From: Citrobacter sp. Cu233
GTDB taxonomy: Bacteria > Pseudomonadota > Gammaproteobacteria > Enterobacterales > Enterobacteriaceae
Reading direction: 5' to 3'
DNA: 64,000 nt
Assembly: GCF_030332225.1 (NCBI RefSeq)
Contig: NZ_JAOWIF010000033.1
Span: 124,001-188,000, forward strand
Below are positions 18,786 to 28,698 of the stretch, one piece after another (the stretch's first letter is position 1; the number at the start of each line of letters is the position of its first letter). A model generated the notes under the pieces. It had not been told where the DNA came from. It saw only the letters and a list, made by a program, of their open reading frames with translations, and searched no databases. The position numbers and the translations under genes were made by a program.

Positions 18786-18812
18786 AAAACGGGGATAAAT
18801 CCCCGTTTTTTC
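18786..18812 (-). terminator. Terminator of garD
   Basis: On the minus strand AAAACGGGGA and TCCCCGTTTT pair over a short loop and are followed by a T-run (TTTTTTATG). It lies 21 bases after the garD stop. Confidence 0.8.
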
Positions 18813-18832
18813 GTTGGCTTTCGTTTCGATAA

Positions 18833-20404
18833 TCAGGTCACTGGTGCCGGGTTAAATACCGCCAGCTGGTTATGTAATCCCCATTGATCCGAGAAGGTTT
18901 TCTTACGCCCGCTGGCCACGTCGAGAATAAACTCGAATAGCTTCAAACCTACCTCTTCGATGGTTTCTTCTCCGGTCGCGATGGTGCCTGCGTTGATGTC
19001 CATCAGATCAAACCAACGATTAGCCAGTTCAGTGCGTGTTGCCATTTTTATCACCGGAACGGCCATCAGACCGTACGGCGTGCCGCGACCGGTGGTAAAT
19101 ACCTGCACGGTGATCCCGGAAGCAACCTGCTGAGTTCCACAGACAAAATCGCTGGCGGGGGTAGCCGCGTATATCAGACCGCGTTTGGTTGGGCGCTGGC
19201 CCGGCGACAGCACCTCGACAATGGCGCTTTTTCCTGATTTAGCAATGGAGCCCAGCGCTTTTTCTACGACGTTTGCCAGGCCGCCTTTTTTGTTACCGGG
19301 AGAGGGGTTAGCGCTGCGGTCAGTTTTCCCCATATCGAGATAGTTGTCGTACCAGGCCATCTCTTCGAGCAGGCGCTTGCCCACCTCTTCGTTAATTGCG
19401 CGAGGGGTCAGAAGGTGGATGGCATCGCGCACTTCGGTCACTTCAGAGAACATCACGGTCGCGCCGCAGCGTACTAACAGGTCGGAGGCATAACCCACCG
19501 CCGGGTTGGCCGTTACGCCAGAAAATGCATCGCTGCCGCCGCATTGCATGCCGACCACCAGCTCAGAAGCCGGACAGGTTTCGCGCTGGCGCTGATTGAG
19601 CTTTGCCAGATGGCGCTCGGCTACCTGCAAAATATCTTCTACCATGGATTTAAAACCAACGTGTTTTTCATCCTGCAGGCTGACGATGCTGGCGCTGTCT
19701 ACCGGAATACTTTTTACATCGTGAGTACCTTCCAGCAGGCGCTCAGGCTGGAGTTTTTCACAGCCAAGGCCGATGACCATTACTTCACCGCCGAAGTTCG
19801 GGTTCAGTGCAATATTGTGGATTGTACGAATCGGCACGATGGCTGCTGGCGCGTTGATCGCCACGCCACAGCCATACAGATGATTGAGTCCCACCACGCC
19901 GTCGACGTTTGGGTATTTTGGCAGCAGGTCACGTTCTATGATTTTCACTACATAATCCACCACGCCTGCCACACAGTGCACACTGGTGGAGATACCAAGC
20001 AGGTTCTTGGTGCCGACGCTGCCGTCAGCATTGCGGTACCCTTCGAAGGTATAACCTTCCAGCGGTGGCAGTGGTTCCGGGACTTTGGTTGCCAGCGGTA
20101 ATGTTTCCAGCGGCGGGGCTTTTGGCAGTTCAACCATAGATTCATCGATCCAGCTGCCGCGTGGGATATCGCGAACGGCGAAACCTATTACTTCACCATA
20201 GCGGACGATTTCGCCATGAGCAGGAATATCTGTTAGTGCCACTTTATGGCCCTGGGGGATATGCTCTATCAGCGCCAGTCCATCCGGAAAACGTGTCCCG
20301 GCTTTCAGACCATTGTCATTGACAATAATCGCCACATTATCTGTGTCATGTACTTTAATATAAAACGCCGTTGGCGATTCTTGTCTAATTTCGATGTCGG
20401 CCAT
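18833..20404 (-). CDS. garD: Galactarate dehydratase GarD
   Basis: GarD dehydrates D-galactarate (mucate) to 5-dehydro-4-deoxy-D-glucarate, the first step of the pathway continued by garL, garR and garK on the other side of the promoter. The 523-residue protein has an N-terminal SAF-like domain (residues 1-90) and the large dehydratase domain with [43 protein letters not shown] and TGRGTPYG motifs; cysteines in GCG and QCGGSD fit metal binding. UxaA in this window (57143) belongs to the same family. It is divergent from garP. Length matches E. coli GarD (523). Confidence 0.96.
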   Translation of the reverse strand: MADIEIRQESPTAFYIKVHDTDNVAIIVNDNGLKAGTRFPDGLALIEHIPQGHKVALTDIPAHGEIVRYGEVIGFAVRDIPRGSWIDESMVELPKAPPLETLPLATKVPEPLPPLEGYTFEGYRNADGSVGTKNLLGISTSVHCVAGVVDYVVKIIERDLLPKYPNVDGVVGLNHLYGCGVAINAPAAIVPIRTIHNIALNPNFGGEVMVIGLGCEKLQPERLLEGTHDVKSIPVDSASIVSLQDEKHVGFKSMVEDILQVAERHLAKLNQRQRETCPASELVVGMQCGGSDAFSGVTANPAVGYASDLLVRCGATVMFSEVTEVRDAIHLLTPRAINEEVGKRLLEEMAWYDNYLDMGKTDRSANPSPGNKKGGLANVVEKALGSIAKSGKSAIVEVLSPGQRPTKRGLIYAATPASDFVCGTQQVASGITVQVFTTGRGTPYGLMAVPVIKMATRTELANRWFDLMDINAGTIATGEETIEEVGLKLFEFILDVASGRKKTFSDQWGLHNQLAVFNPAPVT

Positions 20405-20815
20405 TGTCCAGTATTCTCCAGCCAGGTGGTGATAATAATTGTACGGGTGTTGTTATATTGAAGCTAATTAAAAGCAATAAAGACTTGGTATTGTGAAATA
20501 AGAATGTCAGGAGATTAAATCTGAGAATGTGACCGTGATCACTTAAATTCAGGTACACCACGCCGCCAGAGGTGGCAATGCGTAAATGTGTGCATTAGCG
20601 CCCATGCTTATGTGCATATGCCTAAGAAAATATTCTAACGACCTTTCTTTAATGAGCGTTTGCACAATGATTAACCTTGTCACGCTGATTATACTAAATC
20701 ACGGTTTCATAGCGCCTGATAAATTATTGCGTATTTTTATTGGCGGTAATTAATTATTAAAAATGCCTGCCAACTAATAAAAGATATGTGCCAGAGGTAA
20801 CCCGAGGTAAATAGT
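20405..20815. other. garD-garP divergent regulatory region (411 bases)
   Basis: No gene is seen. It carries the divergent promoters of garD and garPLRK and a good CRP site (20528-20543). In E. coli these promoters are activated by CdaR; I could not assign a CdaR site by eye. Confidence 0.7.
20528..20543. promoter_or_regulatory. CRP-binding site between garD and garP
   Basis: TGTGACCGTGATCACT matches TGTGA-N6-TCACA at nine of ten conserved positions. It lies 124 bases from the garD start, the better-placed of the two promoters for activation. Confidence 0.6.
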
Positions 20816-22150
20816 ATGATACTGGATACGGTTGTAGAGAAAAAGAAAGGCACGCACACTCGTTATTTAATATTGCTGGTAATCTTTATTGTTACAGCCG
20901 TTAACTATGCTGACCGTGCGACGTTGTCTATTGCCGGCACAGAAGTAGCGAAAGAGCTACAGCTTAGCGCCATATCAATGGGTTACATTTTTTCGGCTTT
21001 TGGCTGGGCTTATTTGCTAATGCAAATTCCCGGCGGATGGCTGCTCGACAAGTTTGGCTCGAAGAAAGTCTACACATACAGCCTGTTTTTCTGGTCGCTG
21101 TTTACCTTTCTGCAGGGTTTTGTAGATATGTTCCCGCTGGCCTGGGCGGGTATTTCAATGTTCATCATGCGTTTCATGCTGGGCTTCTCTGAAGCGCCGT
21201 CTTTCCCGGCTAACGCACGTATTGTGGCCGCCTGGTTCCCCACAAAAGAGCGCGGCACGGCATCGGCAATTTTTAACTCCGCGCAGTACTTCTCCCTGGC
21301 ATTATTTTCCCCACTGTTGGGGTGGTTAACTTTTGCCTGGGGCTGGGAACATGTCTTTACCGTGATGGGGGTAATCGGCTTTGTACTGACCGGGCTGTGG
21401 GTGAAACTGATCCATAACCCGACCGAGCATCCGCGTATGTCGCAAGAAGAACTGAAGTTTATCTCTGACAACGGCGCGGTTGTGGATATGGATCACAAGA
21501 AGCCGGGCGATGCGGCATCTGGTGGCCCTAAGCTGCATTATATCAAGCAGTTGCTGACTAATCGCATGATGCTGGGTGTGTTCTTCGGACAGTATTTTAT
21601 CAATACCATCACCTGGTTCTTTCTGACCTGGTTCCCGATCTACCTAGTGCAAGAAAAAGGCATGTCGATCCTGAAGGTAGGTCTGGTGGCTTCTATTCCT
21701 GCGCTGTGTGGATTTGTCGGTGGCGTGTTGGGCGGGGTGTTCTCCGATTATCTGATTAAACGCGGCTCCAGTATTACTCTGGCGCGTAAGCTGCCAATTG
21801 TGCTTGGGATGCTGCTCGCGTCGACCATCATTCTGTGTAACTACACCGATAACACCACTCTGGTGGTGGCGTTGATGGCACTGGCGTTCTTCGGAAAAGG
21901 CTTCGGCGCGCTGGGCTGGCCGGTGATTTCAGATACTGCACCGAAAGAAATAGTCGGTCTGTGTGGTGGTGTCTTTAACGTATTTGGCAACGTCGCTTCC
22001 ATCGTAACCCCGCTGGTGATTGGTTATCTGGTGAGCGAACTGCACTCATTTAATGCTGCGCTGATGTTTGTAGGATGCTCGGCGCTGATGGCGATGGTTT
22101 GCTACCTGTTTATTGTCGGTGACATTAAACGTATGGAATTGCAGAAATAA
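20816..22150 (+). CDS. garP: Galactarate/glucarate/glycerate transporter GarP (MFS)
   Basis: GarP is an inner-membrane anion:cation symporter of the major facilitator superfamily that brings in D-galactarate and D-glucarate. The 444-residue protein has 12 predicted membrane segments; the ACS-family signature around residues 40-75 (NYADRATLSIAG and GWAYLLMQIPGGWLLDKFG) and the A-like loop are clear. CGAGGTAAATAGT precedes the ATG. It leads the garPLRK operon with 15 bases to garL. ExuT (53942) in this window is a related family member. Length equals the E. coli protein (444). Confidence 0.95.
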   Translation: MILDTVVEKKKGTHTRYLILLVIFIVTAVNYADRATLSIAGTEVAKELQLSAISMGYIFSAFGWAYLLMQIPGGWLLDKFGSKKVYTYSLFFWSLFTFLQGFVDMFPLAWAGISMFIMRFMLGFSEAPSFPANARIVAAWFPTKERGTASAIFNSAQYFSLALFSPLLGWLTFAWGWEHVFTVMGVIGFVLTGLWVKLIHNPTEHPRMSQEELKFISDNGAVVDMDHKKPGDAASGGPKLHYIKQLLTNRMMLGVFFGQYFINTITWFFLTWFPIYLVQEKGMSILKVGLVASIPALCGFVGGVLGGVFSDYLIKRGSSITLARKLPIVLGMLLASTIILCNYTDNTTLVVALMALAFFGKGFGALGWPVISDTAPKEIVGLCGGVFNVFGNVASIVTPLVIGYLVSELHSFNAALMFVGCSALMAMVCYLFIVGDIKRMELQK

Positions 22151-22165
22151 ATAAAGGTATAGGCG

Positions 22166-22936
22166 ATGAATAACACGATATTCCCGAACAAATTTAAAGC
22201 GGCCCTCGCGGCACATCAGGTGCAGATTGGCTGCTGGTCTGCACTGGCCAATCCAATCAGTACCGAGGTATTAGGTTTGGCAGGTTTTGACTGGCTGGTG
22301 CTGGATGGTGAGCATGCACCGAACGATATCTCGACGTTTATCCCACAGTTGATGGCACTGAAAGGTAGCATCAGTGCACCGGTCGTGCGTGTGCCGACCA
22401 ATGAGCCGGTGATCATCAAGCGTCTGCTGGATATCGGGTTTTATAACTTCCTGATCCCGTTTGTTGAAACCGAAAAAGAGGCGGTGAACGCCGTGGCGTC
22501 TACACGTTATCCGCCGGAAGGTATTCGCGGCGTGTCCGTTTCCCACCGTGCCAATATGTTTGGCACCGTGCCGGACTACTTCGCGCAGTCCAACAAAAAC
22601 ATCACCATCATCGTGCAAATCGAAAGCCAGCAGGGCGTTGATAACGTGGATGCGATTGCTGCAACCGAAGGTGTTGACGGTATCTTCGTCGGCCCAAGCG
22701 ATTTGGCCGCAGCGTTAGGTCACCTGGGGAATGCTTCTCACCCTGAGGTGCAAAAGGCGATTCAACACATCTTTGCCCGCGCGAAAGCACATGGTAAGCC
22801 AAGCGGTATTCTGGCTCCGGTCGAGGCAGATGCCCGTCGCTATCTGGAGTGGGGCGCGACGTTTGTTGCCGTTGGCAGCGACCTTGGCGTGTTCCGTTCA
22901 GCCACGCAGAAACTGGCTGATTCTTTTAAGAAATAA
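22166..22936 (+). CDS. garL: 5-keto-4-deoxy-D-glucarate aldolase GarL
   Basis: GarL cleaves 5-dehydro-4-deoxy-D-glucarate (and 2-dehydro-3-deoxyglucarate) to pyruvate and tartronate semialdehyde. The 256-residue protein is a metal-dependent HpcH/HpaI class II aldolase: LDGEHAPND near residues 47-55 (catalytic His), RVPTNEP near 75-81, [12 protein letters not shown] near 149-160 and [11 protein letters not shown] near 176-186 (metal ligands and substrate contacts). It lies 15 bases after garP and 30 before garR in one operon. Length equals E. coli GarL (256). Confidence 0.96.
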   Translation: MNNTIFPNKFKAALAAHQVQIGCWSALANPISTEVLGLAGFDWLVLDGEHAPNDISTFIPQLMALKGSISAPVVRVPTNEPVIIKRLLDIGFYNFLIPFVETEKEAVNAVASTRYPPEGIRGVSVSHRANMFGTVPDYFAQSNKNITIIVQIESQQGVDNVDAIAATEGVDGIFVGPSDLAAALGHLGNASHPEVQKAIQHIFARAKAHGKPSGILAPVEADARRYLEWGATFVAVGSDLGVFRSATQKLADSFKK

Positions 22937-22966
22937 CCACCATCGACAGTAGAGAGAGATAGATAT

Positions 22967-23857
22967 ATGACAATGAAAGTTGGTTTTATTGGCCTCGGTA
23001 TTATGGGTAAACCAATGAGTAAAAACCTCCTCAAGGCAGGTTACTCGCTGGTGGTTGCTGACCGTAATCCGGAAGCGATTGCGGAAGTGATAGCCGCAGG
23101 CGCAGAAACGGCGACTACGGCGAAAGCCATTGCCGAGCAGTGTGACGTGATCATCACTATGCTGCCGAACTCTCCGCACGTGAAAGAAGTGGCGCTGGGG
23201 GAAGGCGGCATTATTGAAGGGGCGAAGCCAGGGACTGTGCTGATCGACATGAGCTCCATCGCGCCGTTAGCCAGCCGTGAAATCAGCGACGCGCTGAAGG
23301 CGAAAGGTGTGGATATGCTGGATGCGCCGGTAAGCGGCGGCGAGCCAAAAGCGATTGATGGCACGCTGTCGGTAATGGTTGGCGGTGATAAAGCGATTTT
23401 CGACAAGTACTACGATCTGCTGAAGGCGATGGCGGGCTCTGTGGTGCATACCGGCGAAATCGGCGCGGGTAACGTCACCAAGCTGGCGAACCAGGTCATT
23501 GTGGCGCTGAACATTGCCGCGATGTCTGAAGCACTGACGCTGGCGACCAAAGCCGGAGTGAACCCGGATCTGGTATATCAGGCGATCCGGGGTGGGCTGG
23601 CGGGAAGCACCGTACTGGATGCGAAAGCGCCGATGGTGATGGACCGTAACTTTAAGCCGGGTTTCCGTATTGATCTGCATATTAAGGATCTGGCGAACGC
23701 ACTGGACACTTCTCATGGCGTAGGTGCACAGCTACCGCTGACTGCTGCGGTTATGGAGATGATGCAAGCGCTGCGCGCAGATGGACTGGGAACCGCTGAT
23801 CACAGTGCTCTTGCGTGCTACTACGAAAAACTGGCGAAAGTGGAAGTCACTCGCTAA
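22967..23857 (+). CDS. garR: Tartronate semialdehyde reductase GarR
   Basis: GarR reduces tartronate semialdehyde to D-glycerate with NADH. The protein belongs to the beta-hydroxyacid dehydrogenase family: Rossmann motif GFIGLGIMGKPMSKNL near residues 6-21, DAPVSGGEPKA near 118-128, and the catalytic-lysine region GNVTKLANQ near 167-175. Translation could begin at ATG 22967 (296 residues) or two codons later at the ATG giving MKVGFIG, the start usually given for E. coli; AGAGAGAGATAGATAT upstream serves either. It is the third gene of garPLRK. Confidence 0.95.
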   Translation: MTMKVGFIGLGIMGKPMSKNLLKAGYSLVVADRNPEAIAEVIAAGAETATTAKAIAEQCDVIITMLPNSPHVKEVALGEGGIIEGAKPGTVLIDMSSIAPLASREISDALKAKGVDMLDAPVSGGEPKAIDGTLSVMVGGDKAIFDKYYDLLKAMAGSVVHTGEIGAGNVTKLANQVIVALNIAAMSEALTLATKAGVNPDLVYQAIRGGLAGSTVLDAKAPMVMDRNFKPGFRIDLHIKDLANALDTSHGVGAQLPLTAAVMEMMQALRADGLGTADHSALACYYEKLAKVEVTR

Positions 23858-23922
23858 CAAGAAGGGCGCGGATGCGCGCCCTGTATTTCTTGCCTTGCGC
23901 GGCACAGTCAGGCTACATAACT

Positions 23923-25068
23923 ATGAAAATCGTAATTGCCCCAGACTCTTATAAAGAAAGCCTTTCTGCCACCGAGGTAGCTCAGGCAATAGAAAAAGGA
24001 TTTCGGGAAGTTTTTCCTGATGCGCAATATGTTTCTGTTCCGGTTGCCGATGGTGGTGAAGGGACCGTGAAAGCGATGATAGCCGCGACGCAGGGGACTG
24101 AACGTTCAGCCCTGGTGACGGGACCGCTGGATGAAAAAGTGAATGCCTGCTGGGGCATGTCCGGTGATGGTAAAACCGCGTTTATTGAAATGGCTGCAGC
24201 CAGTGGTCTGGCGTTGGTTCCTCCAGAAAAGCGCAACCCGTTAGTCACCACGTCGCGTGGCACCGGGGAGCTGATATTGCAGGCGCTGGATAGCGGTGCG
24301 CATAGCATCATTATCGGCATTGGCGGCAGTGCGACCAATGACGGTGGTGCGGGTATGGTGCAGGCTCTGGGGGCAAAACTCTGTGATGCCAACGGTACTG
24401 AAATCGGTTACGGCGGCGGCAGTCTGACTTGTCTCAGTACCATCGATGTTTCGGGGCTGGATCCGCGCTTAAAAACCTGTTCAATCCGTGTCGCCTGCGA
24501 TGTGACGAATCCTCTGACGGGCGATACTGGCGCATCCCGCATCTTTGGGCCCCAGAAAGGGGCGACTGAGGAACACATTGTTGAGCTGGACCGTAATCTC
24601 TCCCACTATGCCGATATCATTAAAAAATCGCTCAGGGTGGATGTGAAAGACGTGCCAGGCGCAGGAGCGGCTGGTGGTATGGGGGCCGCATTAATGGCTT
24701 TTTTAGGCGCGGAGCTGCGCAGCGGTATCGAGATTGTGACTCAGGCGCTCAATCTGGAAGAACATATTCACGATTGTACGCTGGTGGTCACCGGTGAGGG
24801 ACGCATCGACAGCCAGAGTGTGCATGGCAAAGTGCCGATTGGTGTGGCAAATGTGGCGAAGAAGTACCATAAACCAGTAATTGGTATTGCCGGTAGCCTG
24901 ACACGCGATGTGGACGTGGTACATCAATATGGCATTGATGCCGTGTTTAGCGTATTAACCCGTATCGGCACGCTGGAGGACGCTTTTCGCGGGGCATCGG
25001 ATAATATTTACCGCGCTTCAAGGAATATTGCTGCCACGCTGGCAATCGGAATGCGTAGTGCGGGGTGA
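23923..25068 (+). CDS. garK: Glycerate 2-kinase GarK
   Basis: GarK phosphorylates D-glycerate to 2-phosphoglycerate, feeding lower glycolysis. The 381-residue protein is a glycerate kinase of the GarK/GlxK family, with IAPDSYKESLSA near residues 4-15, VPVADGGEGTV near 40-50, GIGGSATNDGGAGM near 127-140 and GEGRIDSQS near 287-295. I choose the ATG at 23923 (MKIVIAPDSYK), which matches the family; the frame extends upstream into garR without similarity. Its stop codon lies inside the rnpB promoter, so the operon reads directly into rnpB. Confidence 0.95.
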   Translation: MKIVIAPDSYKESLSATEVAQAIEKGFREVFPDAQYVSVPVADGGEGTVKAMIAATQGTERSALVTGPLDEKVNACWGMSGDGKTAFIEMAAASGLALVPPEKRNPLVTTSRGTGELILQALDSGAHSIIIGIGGSATNDGGAGMVQALGAKLCDANGTEIGYGGGSLTCLSTIDVSGLDPRLKTCSIRVACDVTNPLTGDTGASRIFGPQKGATEEHIVELDRNLSHYADIIKKSLRVDVKDVPGAGAAGGMGAALMAFLGAELRSGIEIVTQALNLEEHIHDCTLVVTGEGRIDSQSVHGKVPIGVANVAKKYHKPVIGIAGSLTRDVDVVHQYGIDAVFSVLTRIGTLEDAFRGASDNIYRASRNIAATLAIGMRSAG

Positions 25069-25093
25069 CAAAGGCGCACGAACCCTCTATACT
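25065..25093 (+). promoter_or_regulatory. rnpB promoter
   Basis: GTGACA (25065-25070) and TATACT (25088-25093) are 17 bases apart and eight bases before the mature RNA start at 25101. The -35 overlaps the garK stop codon. A GCGCGCC discriminator follows, the G/C-rich type seen at stable-RNA promoters. Confidence 0.8.
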
Positions 25094-25100
25094 GCGCGCC

Positions 25101-25477
<377 letters not shown>

Positions 25478-25484
25478 TTTATAA

Positions 25485-25508
25485 AACCCCGCTTCGGCGG
25501 GGTTTTTG
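25485..25508 (+). terminator. Rho-independent terminator of rnpB
   Basis: CCCCGC (25487-25492) and GCGGGG (25497-25502) form a stem over a TTCG loop, followed by TTTTT. Confidence 0.9.
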
Positions 25509-25957
25509 CTTTATGAGGTGTAACCCACAGAACGTAATCGTTTTATCCGTTGTAACATAAATTACGTTCCCTCTTTTGAATCACACTCTTCTACTTTATC
25601 CCTATCAGAATGCCCGTTTTTGGCGTCATAAACAGGGCTCTTTTAAATTACTCATGATTATTAACATTAAAACAACACAATCGAAAAAAAAGTACATCAT
25701 TAATGAATGTTCGCCGGGATTTTTTCCCCTGATTATTTTAGTGCCGGCTTTACTTTATTTAGGTCGAATAAAAGGGGACAGAGTCAATTACTAATGAAAT
25801 GGTTAAATAGTGAGCAAAAGCACCGCTCAAAAAAAATTGATTCATTATTATTTTTGATTGTTGTCACAATAATGGACATTTCTATTCATAACAATGGCCC
25901 ACGAATTCAGTACGAATTTCCACTTATTGCAAAATTTTAAATTAATAGGAAACCATT
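25509..25957. other. AT-rich region before the histidine decarboxylase island (449 bases)
   Basis: No convincing gene. Short open frames exist here (25576-25794 and 25707-25940) but have no family resemblance and overlap each other. The sequence is AT-rich and must contain the island's promoter. It also contains AAAGGGGACAGAGTCAATTA at 25771-25790, which looks like the GGGGACAG-type sequence often found beside REP-associated transposases. Confidence 0.5.
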
Positions 25958-27310
25958 ATGGGAACAGTAAGCTCAGGCTCTGCTCATAAAATGGGAGTCA
26001 TTGCCCTAACGTTAGTGACCGCATCAAATATGATGGGGTCTGGCGTATTTATGTTGCCAACTAATCTCGCAGGAATAGGCTCCATCTCAATATGGGGATG
26101 GGTATTTACCATCATCGGTGTTATTGCACTTGCGTTAGTTTTCGCTAAAACCAGTCTAATTACACCTCGTACCGGCGGTATCGTTGCTTATGCCAGTGAT
26201 GCCTTTGGCCCATTCATTGGGTTTCAGACAACAATGTGCTATTGGATCAGCGCATGGGTAGGAAACGTTGCATTATTGGTCGCAGGTGTCGGCTATCTCA
26301 GTTTCTTTTTCCCAGAACTTAAAAATCCAACTTACGGTTGTATTGCCGCAATTATTATTCTGTGGGCATTTGTTTTCCTTGCTAGTTTTGGTGCCAAAGT
26401 TGCGGGGCGGGCACAATCCTTTACCGCAACCTGCGGGTTAATTGTAATTTTAGGCGTAGGATTTATTGGGTGGTTCTGGTTTAACCCGTCGCTCTATACT
26501 GAAGTTTATAATGGAACGGGTCATAGTGATTCCTCAGCAATAATTTCTGCTGCGTCGATTGCGCTATGGGGCTTCCTTGGCATTGAATCTGCAGTCGTTT
26601 CTACCGGTCAGGTCGAAGATCCTGAACGTACGGTTCCTCGGGCTACCGTTATGGGGTTATTAATCGCTTCCGTATGTTATGTCGGCAGCTGCACCGTTAT
26701 TATGGGGTTGGTACCACATAACGTTCTGGTAGATTCAGCAGCACCTTTTGCTGATGCCGCACGTTATATGTTCGGTAATACGGCAGGGAACATTGCTTCT
26801 GCATTGAGCATCATCGCCTGCTTTGGTTCAATTTCCGGTTGGCTGATACTTCAGTCAGAAGGCCCGCGCGCAGGTGCTCAACAAGGACTTTTCCCGAAAT
26901 TCTTTGAAGAAACCAACAAGCAAGATGTCCCGATGAAAAGCCTCATTTTTACCGGTGTATTAATGAGTATTGTCTTGCTGTTGACGGCATCTCCGAATCT
27001 GGCGAAACAATTCCAGGCCGTAATCTTAATGTCGGTGTTTGCTTCACTTCTGCCATATATGTATGCCCTGATTTCGCTTCCAATTATCCTTGTTTCAAAG
27101 AAAGCCAATCGTGGAAGATCGTTTATGTTTTACTGCACGTTGGTTGTTATTGGCATGATTTACTGCATTTTTGCTTTGCTTGGTTCTGGCAGCGACTCCA
27201 TATTCTGGGGAATCTTGATGATGATGGTAACCATTCCATTATTCTCTTTTGTTGCCGCCGGACGTAGTAAGAAAGGTCAGGATATTCTTTATTTAGATAA
27301 GCGTATCTAA
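25958..27310 (+). CDS. hdcT1: Histidine/histamine antiporter, first copy (APC superfamily)
   Basis: This inner-membrane amino-acid/polyamine antiporter probably takes up histidine and expels histamine, the decarboxylation product. The 450-residue protein has 12 predicted membrane segments and the basic amino-acid antiporter features of AdiC/CadB/Pot[15 protein letters not shown] near residues 21-34 (unwound first helix that binds substrate) and [29 protein letters not shown] near 208-236. TAGGAAACC precedes the ATG. It is followed by the decarboxylase after 40 bases. A second, related antiporter (28699) follows. The specificity is inferred from the operon; the hdcT name is used for such genes in hdc clusters of other enterobacteria. 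Confidence 0.85.
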   Translation: MGTVSSGSAHKMGVIALTLVTASNMMGSGVFMLPTNLAGIGSISIWGWVFTIIGVIALALVFAKTSLITPRTGGIVAYASDAFGPFIGFQTTMCYWISAWVGNVALLVAGVGYLSFFFPELKNPTYGCIAAIIILWAFVFLASFGAKVAGRAQSFTATCGLIVILGVGFIGWFWFNPSLYTEVYNGTGHSDSSAIISAASIALWGFLGIESAVVSTGQVEDPERTVPRATVMGLLIASVCYVGSCTVIMGLVPHNVLVDSAAPFADAARYMFGNTAGNIASALSIIACFGSISGWLILQSEGPRAGAQQGLFPKFFEETNKQDVPMKSLIFTGVLMSIVLLLTASPNLAKQFQAVILMSVFASLLPYMYALISLPIILVSKKANRGRSFMFYCTLVVIGMIYCIFALLGSGSDSIFWGILMMMVTIPLFSFVAAGRSKKGQDILYLDKRI

Positions 27311-27350
27311 ACGTATCCAACTGTATTGGTTTTATTCACGGGAGTTTAAA

Positions 27351-28487
27351 ATGACATTATCTATTGTCGATCAGAATAAGCTCGATGCTTTTTGGTCATA
27401 TTGCGTAAAAAATCAGTATTTTAATATAGGTTATCCGGAGTCAGCCGACTTCGATTACACGATACTGGAACGGTTTATGCGTTTCTCCATAAATAATTGT
27501 GGTGACTGGGGGGAGTATTGTAATTATTTGCTGAACTCGTTTGATTTTGAAAAAGAAGTAATGGAGTATTTTGCCAGAATTTTCAAAATCCCATTTGAAG
27601 AAAGCTGGGGGTACGTTACCAATGGGGGAACTGAAGGTAATATGTTTGGCTGCTATCTGGGGCGTGAACTGTTTCCAGAAGGTACGCTTTATTACTCGAA
27701 AGATACTCATTATTCCGTTGCAAAAATTGTTAAGTTGTTGCGCATTAAATCAAGTCTGGTGGAATCACAGCCGAATGGTGAGATGGACTACGATGATTTG
27801 ATTCGTAAAATTCAACGCGATAACGAAGAACATCCGATTATTTTTGCAAATATCGGCACAACCGTTCGTGGCGCTATTGATAATATTGCTGAGATCCAAC
27901 AACGGATTGATCAGCTGGGTATCAAACGTGACGATTATTATTTACACGCTGATGCTGCGTTGAGCGGTATGATTTTGCCGTTTGTGAACGATCCGCAACC
28001 TTTTAACTTCGCTGATGGTATTGATTCTATTGGTGTTTCCGGCCACAAAATGATTGGTTCGCCTATTCCCTGCGGCATTGTGGTAGCGAAAAGGAAAAAT
28101 GTTGACCGGATTTCTGTCGAAATTGATTACATCTCTGCACACGATAAAACCATTTCTGGTTCTCGTAACGGCCATACACCGCTAATGATGTGGGAAGCTA
28201 TTCGCAGCCATTCCTGGAGTGACTGGCAACGCCGCATTGAACATAGCCTGAATATGGCGCAGTACGCAGTCGATCGCTTACAGGCTGCTGGTATTGATGC
28301 CTGGCGCAATAAAAACTCTATTACCGTGGTTTTCCCTTGCCCGTCAGAAGCTGTCTGGAAGAAGCACTGTCTGGCCACATCCGGTGAAATCGCACACCTG
28401 ATTACCACTGCACACCACCTTGACTCCAGCAAGATTGATGAGCTGATTGACGATGTGATCGCCGACCTGAACCAGCAGGCCGCATGA
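27351..28487 (+). CDS. hdc: Pyridoxal-phosphate histidine decarboxylase
   Basis: The enzyme converts L-histidine to histamine and CO2, using up a cytoplasmic proton; with the antiporter it gives acid resistance and a proton gradient. The 378-residue protein is nearly identical in length and sequence to the Morganella morganii enzyme (378). [17 protein letters not shown] near residues 90-106 binds PLP phosphate, His120 in KDTHYS stacks on the ring, [14 protein letters not shown] near 198-211 holds the Asp for the PLP nitrogen, and [11 protein letters not shown] puts the PLP lysine at Lys233. GGGAG precedes the ATG. Horizontal spread of hdc clusters is known; the island is absent at this site in E. 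coli K-12. Confidence 0.95.
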   Translation: MTLSIVDQNKLDAFWSYCVKNQYFNIGYPESADFDYTILERFMRFSINNCGDWGEYCNYLLNSFDFEKEVMEYFARIFKIPFEESWGYVTNGGTEGNMFGCYLGRELFPEGTLYYSKDTHYSVAKIVKLLRIKSSLVESQPNGEMDYDDLIRKIQRDNEEHPIIFANIGTTVRGAIDNIAEIQQRIDQLGIKRDDYYLHADAALSGMILPFVNDPQPFNFADGIDSIGVSGHKMIGSPIPCGIVVAKRKNVDRISVEIDYISAHDKTISGSRNGHTPLMMWEAIRSHSWSDWQRRIEHSLNMAQYAVDRLQAAGIDAWRNKNSITVVFPCPSEAVWKKHCLATSGEIAHLITTAHHLDSSKIDELIDDVIADLNQQAA

Positions 28488-28698
28488 AGAAAGGGCAGTG
28501 ATAATCATCACTGCCCTCAGGGGGGCGCAACCGATGCCGAGACCAATCATTATCGGTTGCGTCTATCAGACTCTGAACTTACAGAGCCTTCAACGAGATT
28601 ACCGCTTTACCGATGGGTTGTAACGACAAACTTTGGCCCAGGACATGCGCGGGAGAAGTCCCGCTCATCTCACCATGATCTATTAAATGAGGACTGGC
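28488..28698 (+). other. hdc-hdcT2 spacer with three tandem hairpins
   Basis: Three inverted repeats follow each other: GGGCAGTGAT/ATCACTGCCC (28493-28516), CGCAACCGAT/ATCGGTTGCG (28526-28561) and CTCTG/CAGAG (28571-28586). None is followed by a T-run. They could stabilise the hdc transcript end, act as a partial terminator, or control the downstream genes. Confidence 0.6.

Larger units (their letters stand above)
18478..18832. other. garD to ABC operon intergenic region (355 bases): ABC operon promoter and garD terminator
   Basis: No gene is seen. The part nearest the ABC operon is AT-rich with three operator-like boxes (18619-18707). The garD-proximal end holds a strong terminator (18786-18812). 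Confidence 0.7.

Noticed and set aside
25576-25940. Possible leader peptide or small genes before hdcT1
   Set aside because: The overlapping short frames have no run of histidine codons and no attenuator structure I could identify.
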